Source of the DNA: a bacterium
GTDB lineage: Bacteria > Patescibacteria > Microgenomatia > Levybacterales > GWA1-39-11
DNA: 6,662 nucleotides
Direction of reading: 5' to 3'
Assembly: GCA_021825285.1 (NCBI GenBank)
Contig: JAKAHW010000053.1
Span: 1-6,662 of the forward strand
The notes below the pieces were generated by a model. The model was not told where the DNA came from. It made no database searches and saw only the letters and a list, made by a program, of their open reading frames with translations. Positions within the stretch are counted from its first letter, which is position 1; every line of letters starts with the position of its first letter. Of this stretch, positions 4,902-6,662 are shown piece by piece. Made by a program: the position numbers and the translations under genes.

Positions 4902-5855
4902 GAAATATACGATTTAGGTGTTGAAATGGGGATAAAAGCGGATCCGCGCGGAGCAGAAGGTGTTAAAAGGTTCCTTGGTCACGCAAAACAGAGATACGAT
5001 GAAATGTCCTCTGAAAAAAAGAAGCTTTTTGATAAAGAATCATTAACCAGTCCTTTTTCAGATTCCAGAATTTTATTTGGAGATCCAAAAACAAAAGTAA
5101 AAAGACTTATGGCAGGTATCGATGCAGATGCTGCAGAAGTTTTATTGGCAGACCGTTTATCCGAAAAAGGTACAAAAATAGACCTGTTAGTTTCCCATCA
5201 TCCAAGCGGACATGCTTTGGCAAGCCTTCATGAAGTAATGGATGTTCAGGTAGATATGTTTGAGGAAATGGGAGTGCCGGCAAATGTTGCTCATGCGCTT
5301 TTTGAAGAGAGAAAAGGAATGGTGAAAAGACGTTTTGGGCCTCTTAATCATGCCCAAAGTGTAGACGCAGCCAGACTTTTAGGGATGCCTCTTATCGCGC
5401 TTCACACGATTTGGGATAATTTAGGAAATGATTTTATGAAAAAATATCTTGCAAAAAAATCCTTTTATACCGCAGGTGAAGTCCTGGATTATGTAAATGA
5501 AATTCCGGAGTTTATAGAAGCTATAAAAGGAAAAGCAGGGCCGACACTTGTTTCCGGATCTGAAAATAGGCGTGCCGGAAAAGTTGTCGTAGGATTTACG
5601 GGAGGAACCAGCGCTTCAAAAGAAGCATATATAGAAATGGCAAAAGCAGGAGTTGGAACCCTGATTGAAATGCACGTTCCTGAAGAAACACTTACTGAAT
5701 TAAAAAAACTTCATATCAATGTTATTGATACAGGGCATATGGCTGCAGATTCAATTGGGGCAAATATATTTTTAGATGAGGTTGAAAAGCGTGGGGTAGA
5801 GGTGGTTCCATGTTCGGGACTGATTCGCGTTAAAAGAGGAGGAAAAAAGGCATGA
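4890..5855 (+). CDS. NIF3-like metal-binding protein
   Basis: A 321-residue NIF3/YbgI family protein. The family forms ring-shaped assemblies with a two-metal site; annotation as GTP cyclohydrolase I type 2 is common but the physiological role is not settled. Seen here: GIDADAAEVLLADRL (77-91), the metal-binding HH pair in VSHHPSG (H103, H104), HTIWDN (172-177) with a likely ligand Asp, TGHMAADSIG (281-290) where H283-x3-D287 stands in the place of the H-x3-E of E. coli YbgI, and the end VPCSGLIRV. It matches the long form common in Clostridia and Thermotogae, which starts with QEIYxLxVEMGIxADPRG. The ATG at 4890 is set by the promoter and by this start. Its stop overlaps the efp start (ATGA), so the two are translationally coupled. 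Confidence 0.88.
   Translation: MTIQEIYDLGVEMGIKADPRGAEGVKRFLGHAKQRYDEMSSEKKKLFDKESLTSPFSDSRILFGDPKTKVKRLMAGIDADAAEVLLADRLSEKGTKIDLLVSHHPSGHALASLHEVMDVQVDMFEEMGVPANVAHALFEERKGMVKRRFGPLNHAQSVDAARLLGMPLIALHTIWDNLGNDFMKKYLAKKSFYTAGEVLDYVNEIPEFIEAIKGKAGPTLVSGSENRRAGKVVVGFTGGTSASKEAYIEMAKAGVGTLIEMHVPEETLTELKKLHINVIDTGHMAADSIGANIFLDEVEKRGVEVVPCSGLIRVKRGGKKA
5837..5842 (+). promoter_or_regulatory. Shine-Dalgarno sequence of efp
   Basis: AGGAGG, nine bases before the efp ATG, inside the last codons of the NIF3 gene. It is the only strong Shine-Dalgarno found before a gene start here and contrasts with the promoter-proximal genes, which have none. Confidence 0.85.
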
Positions 5856-6406
5856 TTTCCGTTAATGATTTAAGAAATGGCGTTTCGTATGAAGAGGATG
5901 GAAATATCTTCCAGGTTGTTTCTTTTGAGCATATAAAAATGGGTCGAGGATCGGCCAACATTAAAGTTAAAGTAAGAAACCTTAGAAATGGCTCTACTAC
6001 CGAAAAAGGTTATACAAACGGAGCATATGTCCAGGATATACGTTTGGATAAAAAAGAATACCAATTCTTGTACAAGGATTCTGAATCTGCATATTTTATG
6101 GATCCAAGAAACTTTGAGCAAGTTACGGTTCTTTTGAAGAATTTATTTGGAAACGAGTTTTTAATGGAAAGCGAAAATGTTACTCTCCAATTTTTCGGTG
6201 ACGAACCCCTTGACCTAATTCTTCCTCCAAAAGTAACTTTAAAGGTTGCCGATACAATGCCCGGAGTAAAAGGTGATTCCGCAAGCAACATGTATAAAGA
6301 TGCGGTCCTTGAAAACGGTGTTAAGACCCGTGTTCCGCTTTTTATTAATATCGGAGATAGTATAGTTGTGGATACCAGAGATGGGAGTTATACTAAAAGA
6401 GCTTAA
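5852..6406 (+). CDS. efp: Elongation factor P
   Basis: EF-P (184 residues, full length) binds between the P and E sites of the ribosome and relieves stalling at consecutive prolines. The three beta-barrel domains are intact: the N-terminal KOW-like domain (about 1-65), the middle OB domain with YFMDPRNFEQV (about 66-128), and the C-terminal OB domain with DTMPGVKGDSASN, VPLFINIGDSIVVDTRDGSY. The tip loop reads K29-M30-G31-R32-G33. Position 32 is the modified residue: Lys in E. coli-type proteins, Arg in the EarP-rhamnosylated type. Here it is Arg, but the usual Pro at 30 is Met. No modification enzyme gene is in the window. It follows the NIF3 gene with a four-base overlap and its own Shine-Dalgarno. 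YeiP, the EF-P paralogue, is less likely given the C-terminal conservation. Confidence 0.95.
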   Translation: MISVNDLRNGVSYEEDGNIFQVVSFEHIKMGRGSANIKVKVRNLRNGSTTEKGYTNGAYVQDIRLDKKEYQFLYKDSESAYFMDPRNFEQVTVLLKNLFGNEFLMESENVTLQFFGDEPLDLILPPKVTLKVADTMPGVKGDSASNMYKDAVLENGVKTRVPLFINIGDSIVVDTRDGSYTKRA

Positions 6407-6419
6407 ATTTCTCTGATGA

Positions 6420-6662
6420 ATGAAAAACATTTACGCAAAGTTCTCATCTTATGATATAGTCAAATTGCTACAGGCTCCAGGATACACTTATTTTTCATTA
6501 TCGGTACTTTTTTCTCAAATCGCTTTTAATATGTTAAGCGTGGTGCTTATCTTCCAGATTTTCCACTTAACTTCGTCTAATTTTGCAGTTTCGATTCTCC
6601 TGTTTTCAATTCTTTTCCCTCAAATTATTTTGAGTTTTTTAGGAGGAATTATTGCGGATGTA
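6420..6662 (+). CDS. MFS transporter, N-terminal part (runs off window)
   Basis: The first 81 residues of an integral membrane protein, open to the window edge. A cytoplasmic start of about 20 residues is followed by two hydrophobic helices, about 24-50 (SLSVLFSQIAFNMLSVVLIF) and 55-77, and then GGIIADV, the beginning of the MFS loop 2-3 motif (GGxxADRxxRR). The arrangement fits efflux-type MFS members such as the MFS_3 group; the substrate cannot be inferred. An in-frame TGA (6417-6419) directly precedes the ATG, so the start cannot be further upstream. It begins 13 bases after efp, without a clear Shine-Dalgarno or -10 at the usual leaderless distance; read-through from efp is likely. Confidence 0.75.
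   Translation, partial: MKNIYAKFSSYDIVKLLQAPGYTYFSLSVLFSQIAFNMLSVVLIFQIFHLTSSNFAVSILLFSILFPQIILSFLGGIIADV

Overview
The window looks like chromosomal DNA of a small-genome, AT-rich bacterium. Candidate Phyla Radiation (Patescibacteria, perhaps a Microgenomates lineage) is my best guess. This rests on the dense packing of genes on both strands, two tRNA genes without an encoded CCA end, a pair of UPF0200-like kinases, a Clostridia/Thermotoga-type long NIF3 protein, and promoters that sit directly on start codons. It is inference from gene style, not proof. UGA is used as a stop, so the UGA-glycine code of some CPR groups does not apply.

Layout. Positions 1-842 hold the C-terminal 279 residues of the replicative helicase DnaB. 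Right after its stop is a good promoter (844-872), two strong RNA hairpins (882-928 and 935-976) and tRNA-Ala(CGC) (987-1057). The hairpin region carries extra copies of the 5' part of that tRNA and is the most unusual part of the window. On the minus strand, 1027-2208 encodes two tandem paralogous P-loop kinases; the last codons of the downstream one are read from the antisense strand of the tRNA. A compact divergent promoter separates them from a Nudix hydrolase (2260-2820). The Nudix gene overlaps tail-to-tail with a small two-helix membrane protein carrying a possible zinc site (2810-3220, minus). A second divergent promoter region leads to a nitronate-monooxygenase-like flavoprotein (3317-4732). 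tRNA-Leu(CAA) follows on the minus strand (4736-4819). Then comes a plus-strand set of NIF3-like protein (4890-5855), elongation factor P (5852-6406) and the start of an MFS transporter (6420 to the window edge).

Expression pattern. Genes with their own promoter have a -10 box ending about 6-8 bases before the best ATG and no Shine-Dalgarno sequence, which predicts leaderless mRNAs. In contrast, efp, inside an operon, has a clear AGGAGG. This pattern settles several start codons: 2208, 2260, 3317 and 4890.

There is no CRISPR array, insertion sequence, phage gene or defence system. The genes are mostly housekeeping (replication, translation, nucleotide clean-up). The points worth a second look are the repeated and structured leader of tRNA-Ala, the EF-P tip loop, and the leaderless promoter rule.
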